Assembly (NCBI RefSeq): GCF_014650575.1
Contig: NZ_BMVF01000009.1
Span: 186,001-250,000, forward strand
Direction: 5' to 3'
DNA length: 64,000 nucleotides
Source: Streptomyces naganishii JCM 4654
GTDB lineage: Bacteria > Actinomycetota > Actinomycetes > Streptomycetales > Streptomycetaceae
Part shown: piece by piece, positions 43,267-52,870 of the stretch
Numbering within the stretch: the stretch's first letter is position 1
How the letters are laid out: each line of letters opens with the position of its first letter
Notes under the pieces: model-generated
Database searches by the model: none
What the model was told of the DNA's origin: nothing
Seen by the model: only the letters and a program-made list of their open reading frames with translations
Made by a program: the position numbers and the translations under genes

Positions 43267-43294
43267 TAACCGTCGGCGCGCGGTCCGTTAACCG
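43267..43294. promoter_or_regulatory. TAACCG direct repeat, 22-bp phase
   Basis: TAACCG at 43267-43272 and 43289-43294 are two helical turns apart in the divergent promoter region between kinase and lipoprotein genes. The pattern resembles the TAACCAT repeat near 37.4 kb, and the two regulators are alike in their DNA-binding helix. Confidence 0.45.
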
Positions 43295-43357
43295 CATCCC
43301 TCCTAGCGTCTGGAGCGTGACCGTCCGGTCCCAGGCATTTGGTGGAGGGCAGTGGCC

Positions 43358-43996
43358 ATGACATGTGTACGGAAGTCCGCCGTCGTCGGGGTCGGGCTGG
43401 TGCTCGCAGCGGCGGTGACCGCCGGGTGTTCCAACGCAGGATCGGGTTCCGGAGGCGGTTCGTACTCGGCATCGACGTCGTCGTCGACCGGGTCCGGGCC
43501 GAACGCGGCGCCCACGGAGACCAATCCTCCCGGCGACATCCCCGACAACCAGGCGTACGTCGCCTTCCAGCCGTCCACCGGCTTCACCGGGTTCACGGTG
43601 AAGGTGCCCGAGGGCTGGGCCCGTACCGTGAAGGGCACTACGACCGTCTTCACGGACAAGCTCAATCGCGTCCAGATCTCTGCTGTCTCCGCCCCGGCAG
43701 CGCCCACGCCCGGTTCGGTGACCAACACCGTCATACCACGACTGCGCAGCCAGGTGCCGAAGTTCGCGGATCCGAAGGTGACCGTCGTCAAGCGGAAGTC
43801 GGGCAGCGCCGTACTGCTGACCTACCAGGGCGACTCCGCCCCGGACCCGGTCACCGGCAAGGTCGTGCGGGACGCCTTCGAGCGGTACGCCTTCTACAAG
43901 CAGGGCCACGAGGTGGACCTCACACTGTCCGGTCCGGTGAACGCCGACAACGTGGACCCGTGGCGTATCGTCAGCGACTCCTTCGGCTGGCGGTGA
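43358..43996 (+). CDS. Secreted lipoprotein of ABC operon
   Basis: 212 aa from ATG 43358 (GTG 43352 possible; GGAGGG upstream). Signal peptide with lipobox VTAGC (Cys about 24), a Ser/Gly-rich linker to about 60, then one domain with FTGFTVKVPEGWARTV and KVTVVKRKSGSAVLLTYQGD. The fold is like lipoproteins of the LpqN/PsbP type. No enzyme motif. It is the first gene of the operon with two ATPases and an FtsX-like permease, and may capture the exported or sensed ligand. Confidence 0.8.
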   Translation: MTCVRKSAVVGVGLVLAAAVTAGCSNAGSGSGGGSYSASTSSSTGSGPNAAPTETNPPGDIPDNQAYVAFQPSTGFTGFTVKVPEGWARTVKGTTTVFTDKLNRVQISAVSAPAAPTPGSVTNTVIPRLRSQVPKFADPKVTVVKRKSGSAVLLTYQGDSAPDPVTGKVVRDAFERYAFYKQGHEVDLTLSGPVNADNVDPWRIVSDSFGWR

Positions 43997-44001
43997 GCGG
44001 C

Positions 44002-44742
44002 ATGTCCGCAGCGTCGTACGACGACGGGCTCACCGCCCGCGAGCTGTACCGCTTCTTCAGGGCCGGTGAGGAGGAGACACTAGCGCTGCGCGGGGTGTCG
44101 CTGCGGGTGGCGCGCGGCGAGACGGTCGCTGTGGTGGGCCCGTCCGGGTCCGGCAAGTCCACGCTGCTGTCCTGTCTGGCCGGGCTCGACGAGCCCTCGG
44201 GCGGCGATGTGCACGTGGACGGCGTGCGCATCAGCCACCGGCCCGAGACCGAGCGCGCCCGGCTGCGGGCCCGGCACATCGGTGTGCTGCTGCAGACCCG
44301 CAATCTGCTGCCTCATCTCAGTGCGCGCGACAACGTGCGCCTGGCGCAGGGCGCGGTACGCGGCCGGCCCGCCGCGTCCGCGGAAGCGCTGCTGGAACAG
44401 GTGGGGGTGTGGGAACGCCGGCACGCGCTGCCCCGGCAGCTGTCCGGCGGAGAGCTGGCACGCGCCGGGCTGGCCGTCGCGCTGGCCAACTCGCCCTCCG
44501 TGCTGCTCGCGGACGAGCCGACCGGCGAACTCGACGGTGGCACCGAGCAACTGGTCCTGCAGATGCTGCGGGACCGCGCCCAGGACGGCTGCGCGGTCCT
44601 GATCGTCACGCACAGCGCGGAGGCGGTGCGGATCGCCGACCGGGTGATCGCGCTGGACGACGGCCGGGCGACGGAGACCGCCGAGGCGAGTGCCGGAATG
44701 TCCGGCCCGAACGTTCGGGAGATACGCCATGTCTCCGGCTGA
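44002..44742 (+). CDS. ABC transporter ATP-binding protein (LolD/MacB type)
   Basis: 246 aa from ATG 44002 (GTG 43993 overlapping the previous stop is the alternative). Walker A GPSGSGKST about 54, Q-loop LLQTRNLLPHLS, signature LSGGELARAGLA (ABC motif with GGELAR instead of GGQQQR), Walker B VLLADEPTGELD and His switch VTHSAEA. It is of the MacB/LolD class that works with FtsX-type permeases. It overlaps the second ATPase gene by 14 bases. Confidence 0.92.
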   Translation: MSAASYDDGLTARELYRFFRAGEEETLALRGVSLRVARGETVAVVGPSGSGKSTLLSCLAGLDEPSGGDVHVDGVRISHRPETERARLRARHIGVLLQTRNLLPHLSARDNVRLAQGAVRGRPAASAEALLEQVGVWERRHALPRQLSGGELARAGLAVALANSPSVLLADEPTGELDGGTEQLVLQMLRDRAQDGCAVLIVTHSAEAVRIADRVIALDDGRATETAEASAGMSGPNVREIRHVSG

Positions 44743-45424
44743 CGCACTGATCGACTGCCAGGACGCCGCCCTCACCTTCGGCCGCGGGCCGAACGCGGTC
44801 GTCGCCGTGCACGGGGCCGGGCTGCGGATTCACGCCGGGGACCGGCTCGCGATCGTCGGGCCCTCAGGCTCGGGCAAGTCCTCGCTGCTGCATCTGCTCG
44901 CGGGTCTGGAACAGCCCACCAGTGGCACGGTGACCTGGCCCGGGCTGTCCGGGCTGCGGGACATCGGACTGGTCTTCCAGGGGGACAGCCTGATCCCGGC
45001 ACTCGACGTCGTCGAGAACACCGCCCTGACCCTGGTACTCGACGGGGTGCCCGAAGGCCGGGCCCGCGAAGCGGCTCTGGGTGCGCTCGCCGTGGTGGGC
45101 GCCGCCGACCTGGCCGACCGGCTGCCGGAGGAGATCTCCGGCGGCCAGGCCCAGCGTGTGGCCGCCGCCCGGGTACTGGCGCAGGCACCGCGGGTCATCC
45201 TGGCCGACGAGCCCACCGGCCGCCTCGACCACGCCACCGGCAGCCGCGTACTGGACGCGCTGCTGACCGCGGCCAACGAGACAGGAGCGGCCCTGGTCGT
45301 CACCACCCACGACCCGGCGGTCGCCGCCCGCCTCACCGAGCGGCACACCATGCGCGACGGGCGGCTGACGTCCGCGGACAGCGTGGATGCGGACACCGCC
45401 CACCGTCTTGGAGAGCCCTCATGA
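44729..45424 (+). CDS. Second ABC transporter ATP-binding protein
   Basis: 231 aa, ATG 44729. Walker A GPSGSGKSS, Q-loop VFQGDSLIPALDVVEN, signature ISGGQAQRVAAAR, Walker B VILADEPTGRLD and switch TTHDPAVA. MacB/LolD class, divergent from its neighbour, so the transporter may use an ATPase heterodimer. ATGA overlap with the permease gene. Confidence 0.93.
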   Translation: MSPADALIDCQDAALTFGRGPNAVVAVHGAGLRIHAGDRLAIVGPSGSGKSSLLHLLAGLEQPTSGTVTWPGLSGLRDIGLVFQGDSLIPALDVVENTALTLVLDGVPEGRAREAALGALAVVGAADLADRLPEEISGGQAQRVAAARVLAQAPRVILADEPTGRLDHATGSRVLDALLTAANETGAALVVTTHDPAVAARLTERHTMRDGRLTSADSVDADTAHRLGEPS

Positions 45425-48066
45425 TCAGCTCATGGGCGAGCGGTCTCGCCCGCCACCGCACCGGCAGACTCCTCGCCGCCATGGCCGGGATCGCCCTCGC
45501 CGTCGCCCTCGTCGCCGCGCTCGGCTCCTTCCTGACCGCGTCGAAGGCGACCATGACGCAGCGCGCGGTGCGCTCGGTCGCCGTGGACTGGCAGGTCGAG
45601 GTGCAGCCCGGCGCCGACCAGAACGCGGCACTGTCCCTGGTGCGCAAGACGCCCGGCGTACGAGCGGCCGTCCCGGTCGGCTTCGCGCACACCAGCGGCT
45701 TCACGGCCACCACACAGGGCAGCACCCAGACCACCGGCCCCGGCATCGTCCTCGGCCTCCCCGACAACTACCGCACCCTCTTCCCCGGCGAGGTCCGCTC
45801 CCTGACCGGCCATCCCACCGGCGTGCTCCTGGCCCAGCAGACCGCCTCGAACCTGCACGCGGCCCCCGGCTCTACCGTCGGCATCAAGCTGCCCGGGACG
45901 ACCGGCGTGCGCCAGGTCCGCGTGGACGGGGTCGTCGACCTACCGCAGGCCGACTCGCTGTTCCAGAAAGTCGGCGCGCCCACCCAGTCCCAGCCCGTCG
46001 CACCGCCCGACAACGTGCTGCTCCTGCCCGCCGCGCGGTTCACCTCCCTGACCCGGGGCGCCACCTCCGTGACCACACAGATCCACGTCGCCCGCGACGC
46101 CGCCCTGCCCCACGACCCGGCTGCCGCGTTCACCTCGGTGACCGGCGCCGCCCACCACCTGGAGGCCCGGGGCGCGGGTTCGGTGCTCGTCGGCGACAAC
46201 CTGGGCGCCGCACTCGACTCGGCCCGCCAGGACGCCCTGTACGCGCAGATCCTCTTCCTCTTCCTCGGCGTGCCCGGCGCGGTTCTCGCCGCCTCGCTGA
46301 CCGCCGCGGTCGCGGGCGCCGGCGGTGAACGGCGCCGCCAGGAGCAGGCGCTGCTGCGGCTGCGCGGTCTCGCGCCCCGCCGGATCATGTCGCTGGCGGG
46401 CCTGGAGGCGGCGCTCGTCGGCGTGGTCGGCGGGCTCTTCGGCCTCGGCATCACCGCGCTGACCGGCCGACTCGCCTTCGGAGCGGTCTCATTCGGAGCC
46501 GGTGCAGGCACCTGGATCCTCTGGTACGCCGTCGCGTTCACCATCGGCGCCGCGGTCGCCGCCGCTGCGGTACTGGTGCCCGCGGTGCGCGACCTGCGCA
46601 CGGTAACGGTCGCCGACACCGGCAGGAGCGCCCGGCGCACCGGTTCGCCCTGGTGGATGCGGATCGGCCTGGACTTCATGCTGCTGATCGGTTCATGGCT
46701 GGTCTTCCGCGCCTCGTCCGGCAACCAGTACGCGCTCGTCCTCGCTCCCGAGGGCGTACCGAGCATCTCCGTGTCGTACTGGGCCTTTCTGGGGCCGGCG
46801 CTGCTGTGGATCGGGGCCGCTCTGCTGCTGTGGCGGCTCACGCTCCTGGCACTCGCCCACGGCCGCCCCGTTTTGGCCAGGCTCGCGCGTCCCCTGACGT
46901 CGACACTGGCCGGGACGACGGCGGCCGTCCTCGCCCGGCGCCGCCGCACGCTGGCCCGTTCCATGGTGCTCCTGGCACTCGCGGTGTCGTTCGCCGTGTC
47001 CACGTCGGTCTTCAACTCCACGTACCAGCAGCAGGCGGAAGTGGACGCCCGCCTGACCAACGGCGCCGACGTCACCGTTACCGAACCGCCCGGGGCCCAG
47101 ACTCCGCCGAGCGCGGCCGGGGCCCTCAAGATCCCCGGCGTCCGCCACGTCGAGCCGCTCCAGCACCGGTTCGCCTATGTCGGCTCCGACCTTCAGGACC
47201 TCTACGGCGTACGCCCGGACACCATCGCCTCGGCGACCTCCCTTCAGGACGCGTACTTCGCCGGCGGGACCACCCGGCAGCTGATGCAACGCCTCGCCCA
47301 GCGCCCCGACAACCTCCTGGTCAGCGCCGAGACCGTGAAGGACTTCCAGCTCTCGCCCGGCGACAACCTCAACCTGCGCATCCAGGACGCCAAGACGAAG
47401 ACTCTGCGCACGGTGCCGTTCCACTACGCCGGGATCGTCAAGGAGTTCCCGACCGCGCCGAAGGACAGCTTCTTCGTCGCCAACGCCTCGTACGTGGCCC
47501 AGGCGACCGGCAGCGACGCGGTCGGCGCCTTCCTCGTCGACACCGGCGGCACCCACCAGAAGACCGTGGCCGCACAACTGCGCAAGCAGCTGGGCGCAGC
47601 GGCCACCGTCACCGACCTCACCCAGACCCGGGGCACCGTTGGCACCAGCCTGACCTCGGTCGACCTGGCCGGCCTGACCCGGATCGAGCTGGCCTTCGCG
47701 GTCCTGCTGGCCGCCGGGGCCGGCGGCCTGGTCCTCGCCCTCGGACTCGCCGAGCGCCGCCGCACCTTCGCGATCACCACCGTGCTGGGGGCGACGCGCC
47801 GCCACCTGCGCGGCATGGTGCTCACCGAGGCGGTCCTGCTGACCTTCGGCGGCCTGGCAGGTGGTGCGCTGATCGGCTGGGCGCTGTCCGAGATGCTGGT
47901 CAAGGTCCTCACCGGCGTCTTCGACCCCCCTCCGGCCTCACTCGCCGTCCCGGGCGGCTACCTGGCGCTCACCGCGGCCGCCGCCGTGGCCGCCGTGCTC
48001 GCCGCCGCCCTGAACGGAGTGCGGCGGGCCCGACGCCCGGCCGTCGAGGAACTGCGCGACCTGTGA
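45421..48066 (+). CDS. FtsX-like ABC permease, duplicated architecture
   Basis: 881 aa, ATG overlapping the previous stop. Helix about 15-38, a large extracytoplasmic MacB-like domain (about 40-270), three helices (about 275-400, ILFLFLGVPGAVLAASLTA, LEAALVGVVGGLFGLG, TWILWYAVAFTIGAAV), then a second set with about 430-470, 515-540, another outer domain (540-740) and three C-terminal helices (about 755-870) ending RRPAVEELRDL. This is the two-FtsX fused form seen in Gram-positive efflux or lipid/peptide exporters linked to two-component systems. Confidence 0.92.
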   Translation: MISSWASGLARHRTGRLLAAMAGIALAVALVAALGSFLTASKATMTQRAVRSVAVDWQVEVQPGADQNAALSLVRKTPGVRAAVPVGFAHTSGFTATTQGSTQTTGPGIVLGLPDNYRTLFPGEVRSLTGHPTGVLLAQQTASNLHAAPGSTVGIKLPGTTGVRQVRVDGVVDLPQADSLFQKVGAPTQSQPVAPPDNVLLLPAARFTSLTRGATSVTTQIHVARDAALPHDPAAAFTSVTGAAHHLEARGAGSVLVGDNLGAALDSARQDALYAQILFLFLGVPGAVLAASLTAAVAGAGGERRRQEQALLRLRGLAPRRIMSLAGLEAALVGVVGGLFGLGITALTGRLAFGAVSFGAGAGTWILWYAVAFTIGAAVAAAAVLVPAVRDLRTVTVADTGRSARRTGSPWWMRIGLDFMLLIGSWLVFRASSGNQYALVLAPEGVPSISVSYWAFLGPALLWIGAALLLWRLTLLALAHGRPVLARLARPLTSTLAGTTAAVLARRRRTLARSMVLLALAVSFAVSTSVFNSTYQQQAEVDARLTNGADVTVTEPPGAQTPPSAAGALKIPGVRHVEPLQHRFAYVGSDLQDLYGVRPDTIASATSLQDAYFAGGTTRQLMQRLAQRPDNLLVSAETVKDFQLSPGDNLNLRIQDAKTKTLRTVPFHYAGIVKEFPTAPKDSFFVANASYVAQATGSDAVGAFLVDTGGTHQKTVAAQLRKQLGAAATVTDLTQTRGTVGTSLTSVDLAGLTRIELAFAVLLAAGAGGLVLALGLAERRRTFAITTVLGATRRHLRGMVLTEAVLLTFGGLAGGALIGWALSEMLVKVLTGVFDPPPASLAVPGGYLALTAAAAVAAVLAAALNGVRRARRPAVEELRDL

Positions 48067-48842
48067 ACACACCGAACGGCCCCGCCGCCCGTACGCTGCC
48101 GACCATGCGCACACCAGCAGCACCGGACCGGGGCCGTTTGGACGTCCTTGTCGTGGAGGACGACGACACCATCGGCCGCCACCTCGAAACGGGGCTACGC
48201 AGCAACGGCTACGCCCCCGCCTGGAGGCGCACCGGGGCGGGAGCCCTCGCCGAGGCGGGGCAGGGACCCTACGACGTGCTGCTCCTGGACCTGGGCCTGC
48301 CCGACATGGACGGTCTCGATGTCGCCCGGACGCTGCGCGCCCGCTTCCCCGACCTGCTGATCATCATCCTCACCGCCCGCACCGACGACATCGACGTCAT
48401 CGCCGGCCTGGACGCGGGGGCCGACGACTACCTCGTCAAACCCTTCAGCCTGACGGTGCTCCTCGCCCGGCTCCGTGCCCATCTGCGCCGTCGGCCCCTC
48501 GCCTCTCCGCAACCGGACCCGGTCATGCTCGGTGATCTCGTCCTGGACGAGACGGCTCGCCGCTGTACCCTGCACGGCGCTGATGTCCCGCTGCGCCCCA
48601 AGGAGTTCGAACTGCTCGCCCTGCTCGGCCGACACCCCGGCGAGGCCGTCTCCCGCGAGACGCTCATGGCGGAGGTCTGGGACGAGAACTGGTTCGGCTC
48701 CACGAAGACCCTCGACGTCACGATGGCCGGCCTGCGCCGCCGTCTCACCGCTGCGGCGAAGTCCGCCCCCCGCCCCGCACGCCTGCCGCAGATCACCACC
48801 CTGAGGGGCCACGGCTACCGGCTGGAGCAGGAACCCTGGTAG
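48063..48842 (+). CDS. OmpR-family response regulator at end of ABC operon
   Basis: 259 aa if it starts at GTG 48063, which overlaps the permease stop (GTGA); ATG 48105 lacks a Shine-Dalgarno but would give 245 aa. Receiver: VLVVEDDDTIGRHLE, LLLDLGLPDMDG (Asp about 76), ILTARTDDID and KPFSLTVLLAR. HTH: VPLRPKEFELLALLGRHPG, WFGSTKTLDVTMAGLRRRL, TLRGHGYRLEQ. It should be the partner of the kinase at 41.9-43.2 kb and control the ABC operon. Confidence 0.92.
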   Translation: MNTPNGPAARTLPTMRTPAAPDRGRLDVLVVEDDDTIGRHLETGLRSNGYAPAWRRTGAGALAEAGQGPYDVLLLDLGLPDMDGLDVARTLRARFPDLLIIILTARTDDIDVIAGLDAGADDYLVKPFSLTVLLARLRAHLRRRPLASPQPDPVMLGDLVLDETARRCTLHGADVPLRPKEFELLALLGRHPGEAVSRETLMAEVWDENWFGSTKTLDVTMAGLRRRLTAAAKSAPRPARLPQITTLRGHGYRLEQEPW

Positions 48843-49261
48843 CTGCTCGATCGAGGGCCTGAGCCGGTGCCGGTGCTCGGTGGTGCAGGCTGCGAACCGG
48901 GTTCCGCCACGGGCGCTGAGGAAGGCCGGCCGGCCGCAGACAGACCGGTCGAGAACCTGTCGCCCAGCGCCCGGTGCTCGCCGCCCGGGCGCAGTCATCG
49001 ACGGCAGTCCTCGCACGCCGAGCGTTATGTCATGAGGCAGTCCCAGGTCCTACTCCGCCGAGGTCGGCAGTCGTGGGGATGATGTGGCGGTCGTGTTCCT
49101 CCGTGTGCGCCAGCAGGGTGCGTGCCATCGGTGACGCGCAGCAGCTCGGGCAGCACCTGGTCGAAGGTGGGCGCGTCGGCGATCATCAGCGTCGTGGATC
49201 CCGTGCACCGCGAGAGCGTGATCGGCGGCGGCCCCAGGGGAGTCGCCGCCGATCAGGTCCG
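48843..49261. other. Gap with possible decayed coding sequence
   Basis: About 420 bases. A leftward frame around 49100-49200 reads LMIADAPTFDQVLPELLRVT, which looks like part of a protein, but is broken on both sides. Nothing else supported. Confidence 0.25.
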
Positions 49262-50536
49262 TCAGCGCATGTCTGTGAGCAGGGTGCGGAGTTCAGCCTC
49301 CTGCTCGGCCGGCGACATCGGCGGGTTCGGGTGGTCGATGCCGAAGGTCTTCAGGACCTGGTCCATCTGGGCGTCGATGAACGTCCAGCCGGTGTTGTCC
49401 AGCGGCTGCAACGATGCCTGGTCGGCATCCCAGAGGTCTCGCAGTGACTGGGCAGCTGCGTGGGCCCCCTTCGCGTTCCCCGACTGGGCGTCCTTGAGCG
49501 AGGTCGACGCGAGTGCCTTCAGCGCGTCGACCTTCTTGGACGGGAACTTCTTCACGGCCTGGCCGGGGGCGAGGTGAACGGTGGAGGTGGTGTCCTCCTC
49601 CGGCGCGGGGCCGGCGTGCGGCTGGCTGTGCGCCCAGACCAGCAGGGCCCCGGTGGCGACGGCGAGGAGGCCGAAGCCCGCCAGCGCGATGCGCTCCCTG
49701 CGCGGGTTGGCGGTGACCTGCGGGGTGTGCGTGGCGTCGTAGGTCTCGGTCACGTCGGAGCGCGTCACCGTCAGGTAGACGACAGTCGCCAGGATGAGGC
49801 CGAGGAAGATCAGGCTGGTGGTGAAGGTGCCCAGCGCAAGGCCGGTCGGCTCACCGGGCTGAGCAACCCTGGGGGAGGCGAGCCAGTCGCCGATGTTGGC
49901 GCCCAGCGGGCGGGTCAGGATGTAGGCGAGCCAGAAGGACAGCACCGGGTTCGCGCCGAACTTCCACAGCAGCGTGATCGCCGCGATGAGGCCGAGCGGC
50001 AACAGCACCGAGACTCCCGGGCTCCAGCCCGTGAGCTCGAGGGTCCAGTCGCCGGTCGCGGTGCCGAGCGCGAAGGTGACGAGAACGGCGAGCCAGTAGA
50101 ACGACTCACGCGGCAGCGTCGTGACCGAGTGGATCGAGAGAGTGCGCTCGCGCAGCCACCACACGCCGAAGACCACGGCGAGCAGCACCGAGAACACCGC
50201 GGAGCTGATCCACAGCGGCACGTTGAGCTGGTCGGTCAGGATGTCGGTGTACAGCGTGCCCGTGACACTGACAACGACCACGGTCAGCCAGTACGGGAAG
50301 GGGGCATACCGCTTCAGCCGCAATTGAACGCCCAGAACCACCACGAACACCGCGGTGAAGATCCAGGCCGTGTTCACCAGGCCGACGCCCAGCTTCATGT
50401 TGATCCAGTCGGCGAAACTCTCACCGACCGTCGTGCAAAGGATCTTGATCACCCAGAACCAGATGGTGACCTCGGGAACCTTGTTCAGCATCAGCCGCCC
50501 GCTGCGGTGCGTGCGGGCTTCGCTTGTCGTTGTCAT
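49262..50536 (-). CDS. COG4705-like polytopic membrane protein with helical C-terminal domain
   Basis: 424 aa, ATG 50536. It begins NKVPEVTIWFWVIKILCTTVGESFADWIN, shown as KVPEVTIWFWVIKIL and TTVGESFADW, the signature I know from COG4705 membrane-anchored proteins. About eight helices follow to residue 260, then one helix about 285-305 and a soluble helical tail of about 120 residues (GQAVKKFPSKKVDALKAL ... EAELRTLLTDM). It is the third gene of an operon with a regulator and a kinase (38-base gap to the kinase stop), so it is likely their target or co-sensor. Function unknown. Confidence 0.8.
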   Translation of the reverse strand: MTTTSEARTHRSGRLMLNKVPEVTIWFWVIKILCTTVGESFADWINMKLGVGLVNTAWIFTAVFVVVLGVQLRLKRYAPFPYWLTVVVVSVTGTLYTDILTDQLNVPLWISSAVFSVLLAVVFGVWWLRERTLSIHSVTTLPRESFYWLAVLVTFALGTATGDWTLELTGWSPGVSVLLPLGLIAAITLLWKFGANPVLSFWLAYILTRPLGANIGDWLASPRVAQPGEPTGLALGTFTTSLIFLGLILATVVYLTVTRSDVTETYDATHTPQVTANPRRERIALAGFGLLAVATGALLVWAHSQPHAGPAPEEDTTSTVHLAPGQAVKKFPSKKVDALKALASTSLKDAQSGNAKGAHAAAQSLRDLWDADQASLQPLDNTGWTFIDAQMDQVLKTFGIDHPNPPMSPAEQEAELRTLLTDMR

Positions 50537-50574
50537 GCGACGAGGTTGGTGTGGACAACCTGCACACAACCTGA

Positions 50575-51843
50575 CTACGCGATCGCCTCTGGTGTGGGGA
50601 AGGTCACTTCGACGCGACCGTGACCATCCGCGATCGCACGGACTGCCACTCCCGCGGACGCGGCGAGACGCCTTACCACGGCCAGCCCCAGCCCGTGCCC
50701 GTTGCCGCTGGTCACGCCTGCTTCGAAGACCCGGTCGACCTCCGCCGGGTCGAACCCCGGACCATCGTCGAGGACATCGATCACGATGTCCTGGGGCTGG
50801 ATGCGCGCCGTGACCCAGACGCGCGAGCGCGCATGCCGCAGGCCGTTCTCCAGCAGAGGTGACAAGACAGCCACGACGAGTCCGGTCGGCACGGCTACGT
50901 CGACATCGGCCGGGATGGCGAGTTCGATGGAGCGGCCGGCGATCGCCTGCCGCGCCGCCGCCCCGAGATCGCAGCGGGTGCCGCCGTCGATCCGTGTCCT
51001 GGCGGCACCAAGAATCGTCGTGATCGCCGTGTTCAGGCGATCGACCTCGGTCAGGACGGACTCCGGTGCCACATGGTGACCGGAGAGCTGCGCCAACTGC
51101 GCCTCGCCCCGTAGAGCCGTCAAGGGCGTCCGCAACTCGTGGGCGATCTCATCGGTGAGCCGGCGCTCGTCCGCGAGCGCCTTGTCTATGCGGTCGAGCA
51201 GGCGATCGAGAGTTCGCCCCAGCTCCCCGAATTCATCGCGAGGAACGCCGAGGTCGAATCGGCGCCCGGGTGCGTGATCGCCCCAGTCGTCGGCCAGAGC
51301 GGCCATGTCGTGCACCACTCGCAACGCACGGCCCACCATGAGGTAGGCGACGACGCCCGCGAGCAGGATCGAGACGCCGCCCAGCATGAGCGCCATCGCC
51401 AGGCTGCGCTGCTCCGACGTCTCGTACGGCGTCAGATCCACCCTCACGACCGCCACGACGCGGTGTCCTTCGAGCCGGACCGGCTGGGCATGCAGAAGGT
51501 AGCGGCCGACCGTGGTGGTCTGGGACTGCCCGGAGCCGGCAAGCACCTCGACGCGGTCAAGGACGCTGTCCGGCACGATTCCGTCAACGAGGTGTCCATC
51601 GGCATACACCCACGCGACCGTGTCCAGCGCTTCGTTGCCGCTCTCGACAAGCACGACGCGGCCACCGCGTACGGCTACGTTCGCCGCCACCGCCTCTGCA
51701 CGCGTGTGCGCCAGAGCGTTCGCGTCGGCGTCGGTCACCCGGCTCAGCAACACGTGCGAGACCACCACCAGCACGGCGACCACCGCTGTCGCGATCAGAA
51801 CCGCAAGCGCCACGACCCTCCCACGGAAGCCCGTCACTCCCAT
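50575..51843 (-). CDS. Sensor histidine kinase
   Basis: 422 aa, ATG 51843, overlapping the regulator gene by 10 bases. Two helices (about 9-32 and 150-172) bracket an outer region of about 115 residues. HAMP, then EIAHELRTPLTALRG (His about 246), LSPLLENGLRHA (N box), DVLDDGPGFDPAEVDRVFEA (G1/F) and GHGLGLAVVRRLA (G2). A normal PhoR/TcrY-like kinase. It acts with the regulator encoded just before it. Confidence 0.93.
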   Translation of the reverse strand: MGVTGFRGRVVALAVLIATAVVAVLVVVSHVLLSRVTDADANALAHTRAEAVAANVAVRGGRVVLVESGNEALDTVAWVYADGHLVDGIVPDSVLDRVEVLAGSGQSQTTTVGRYLLHAQPVRLEGHRVVAVVRVDLTPYETSEQRSLAMALMLGGVSILLAGVVAYLMVGRALRVVHDMAALADDWGDHAPGRRFDLGVPRDEFGELGRTLDRLLDRIDKALADERRLTDEIAHELRTPLTALRGEAQLAQLSGHHVAPESVLTEVDRLNTAITTILGAARTRIDGGTRCDLGAAARQAIAGRSIELAIPADVDVAVPTGLVVAVLSPLLENGLRHARSRVWVTARIQPQDIVIDVLDDGPGFDPAEVDRVFEAGVTSGNGHGLGLAVVRRLAASAGVAVRAIADGHGRVEVTFPTPEAIA

Positions 51844-52487
51844 CGATAACCCACCCCACGGACCGTCGCCAGGCGATCGGCCACTCCCAGCGCACCGAGC
51901 TTGGTCCGCAGCCGGCGAACGTAGGAGTCAAGGGTGTTGTCGCTGACCTGCGCGCCATGCGGCCAGCCGGCAGCAACGAGGGCGTGGCGGCGTACAGCAT
52001 CGCCCTGCGAAGCGATAAGCCTGCCCAGCAACCGGAACTCGGTCGGCGTCAGGCTCTCGCTCGTAGAACCGTGGATCACGACATGTTTCGCCGGATCGAG
52101 AACGACGCCTCTCGGCGAGGTCGTCGCGGTTGTCCTGCGCAGCAGGGCGCGGACCCGCACCAGCAACTCCGGGACGTCGAACGGTTTCGTCATGTAATCG
52201 TCGGCTCCCGCCTCGAAGCCGCCCACCTTGTGATGCATGCCGTCCAGGGCGGTGAGCATCAGCACCGGGGCATCAACGCCACGTGCCCGCAGCGCCAAGC
52301 AGACGTCGCGGCCGTCAGCATCCGGGAGCCCCAGATCCAGGACGACCAGGTGAGGGACCGGCTCAAGGTGCCGCAGCAGGCTGTCCGCCGTAGGAGCGAC
52401 GGCGACCGTATGGCCGTCGTGCTCGAGTGCGCGCTTGAGGATGTCGCGGACCGCCGCGTCATCCTCGCACACCACAATAAAAGCCAC
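51834..52487 (-). CDS. OmpR-family response regulator
   Basis: 217 aa, GTG 52487. Receiver: FIVVCEDDAAVRDIL, LVVLDLGLPDADG (Asp about 51), LMLTALDGMHH, KPFDVPELLVR. HTH: SLTPTEFRLLGRLIASQGD, NTLDSYVRRLRTKLG, TVRGVGYRWE. The order regulator, kinase, COG4705 protein on one strand with overlaps or short gaps marks an operon. Confidence 0.93.
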   Translation of the reverse strand: MAFIVVCEDDAAVRDILKRALEHDGHTVAVAPTADSLLRHLEPVPHLVVLDLGLPDADGRDVCLALRARGVDAPVLMLTALDGMHHKVGGFEAGADDYMTKPFDVPELLVRVRALLRRTTATTSPRGVVLDPAKHVVIHGSTSESLTPTEFRLLGRLIASQGDAVRRHALVAAGWPHGAQVSDNTLDSYVRRLRTKLGALGVADRLATVRGVGYRWE

Positions 52488-52870
52488 GCGCTGACCCTAG
52501 GTACTCCAGCCAGAGTTCTCCATTCTCCCTGGTCAGAGCCCTGGTACCGCGAGGTCCGTAGGTGTGGACGTGCTGCCCCTTTCGGTCGCAGGCTCACCCA
52601 GCATCCAGGAGCGCACCGCCGGTGGGCGGTGTCGGCCGCCTGGAACGCTGAGGGGGGCCTCTCGGCATCGCTTGGCTCAGCCGCCGCCGACAGGGCTGGC
52701 ATTCCGTGACCTGACGAGCTGCACTTCGCCGGTAGGTCTAGCACCCCGGTACTACTCGGCGGTCAGTGATCACGCCCGGGTACCACCGGATCCGGCAGTT
52801 CGAGGGCTTAGCGTGACGGAGGAGGCGCCACGCATCATTTCGGGCGCCGTGGTCCGAAAGAGAGAACCGG
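52488..52870. other. Divergent region, regulator and ABC-2 exporter
   Basis: About 380 bases between divergent operons. It should carry both promoters. No repeat or palindrome of note was found. Confidence 0.3.
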
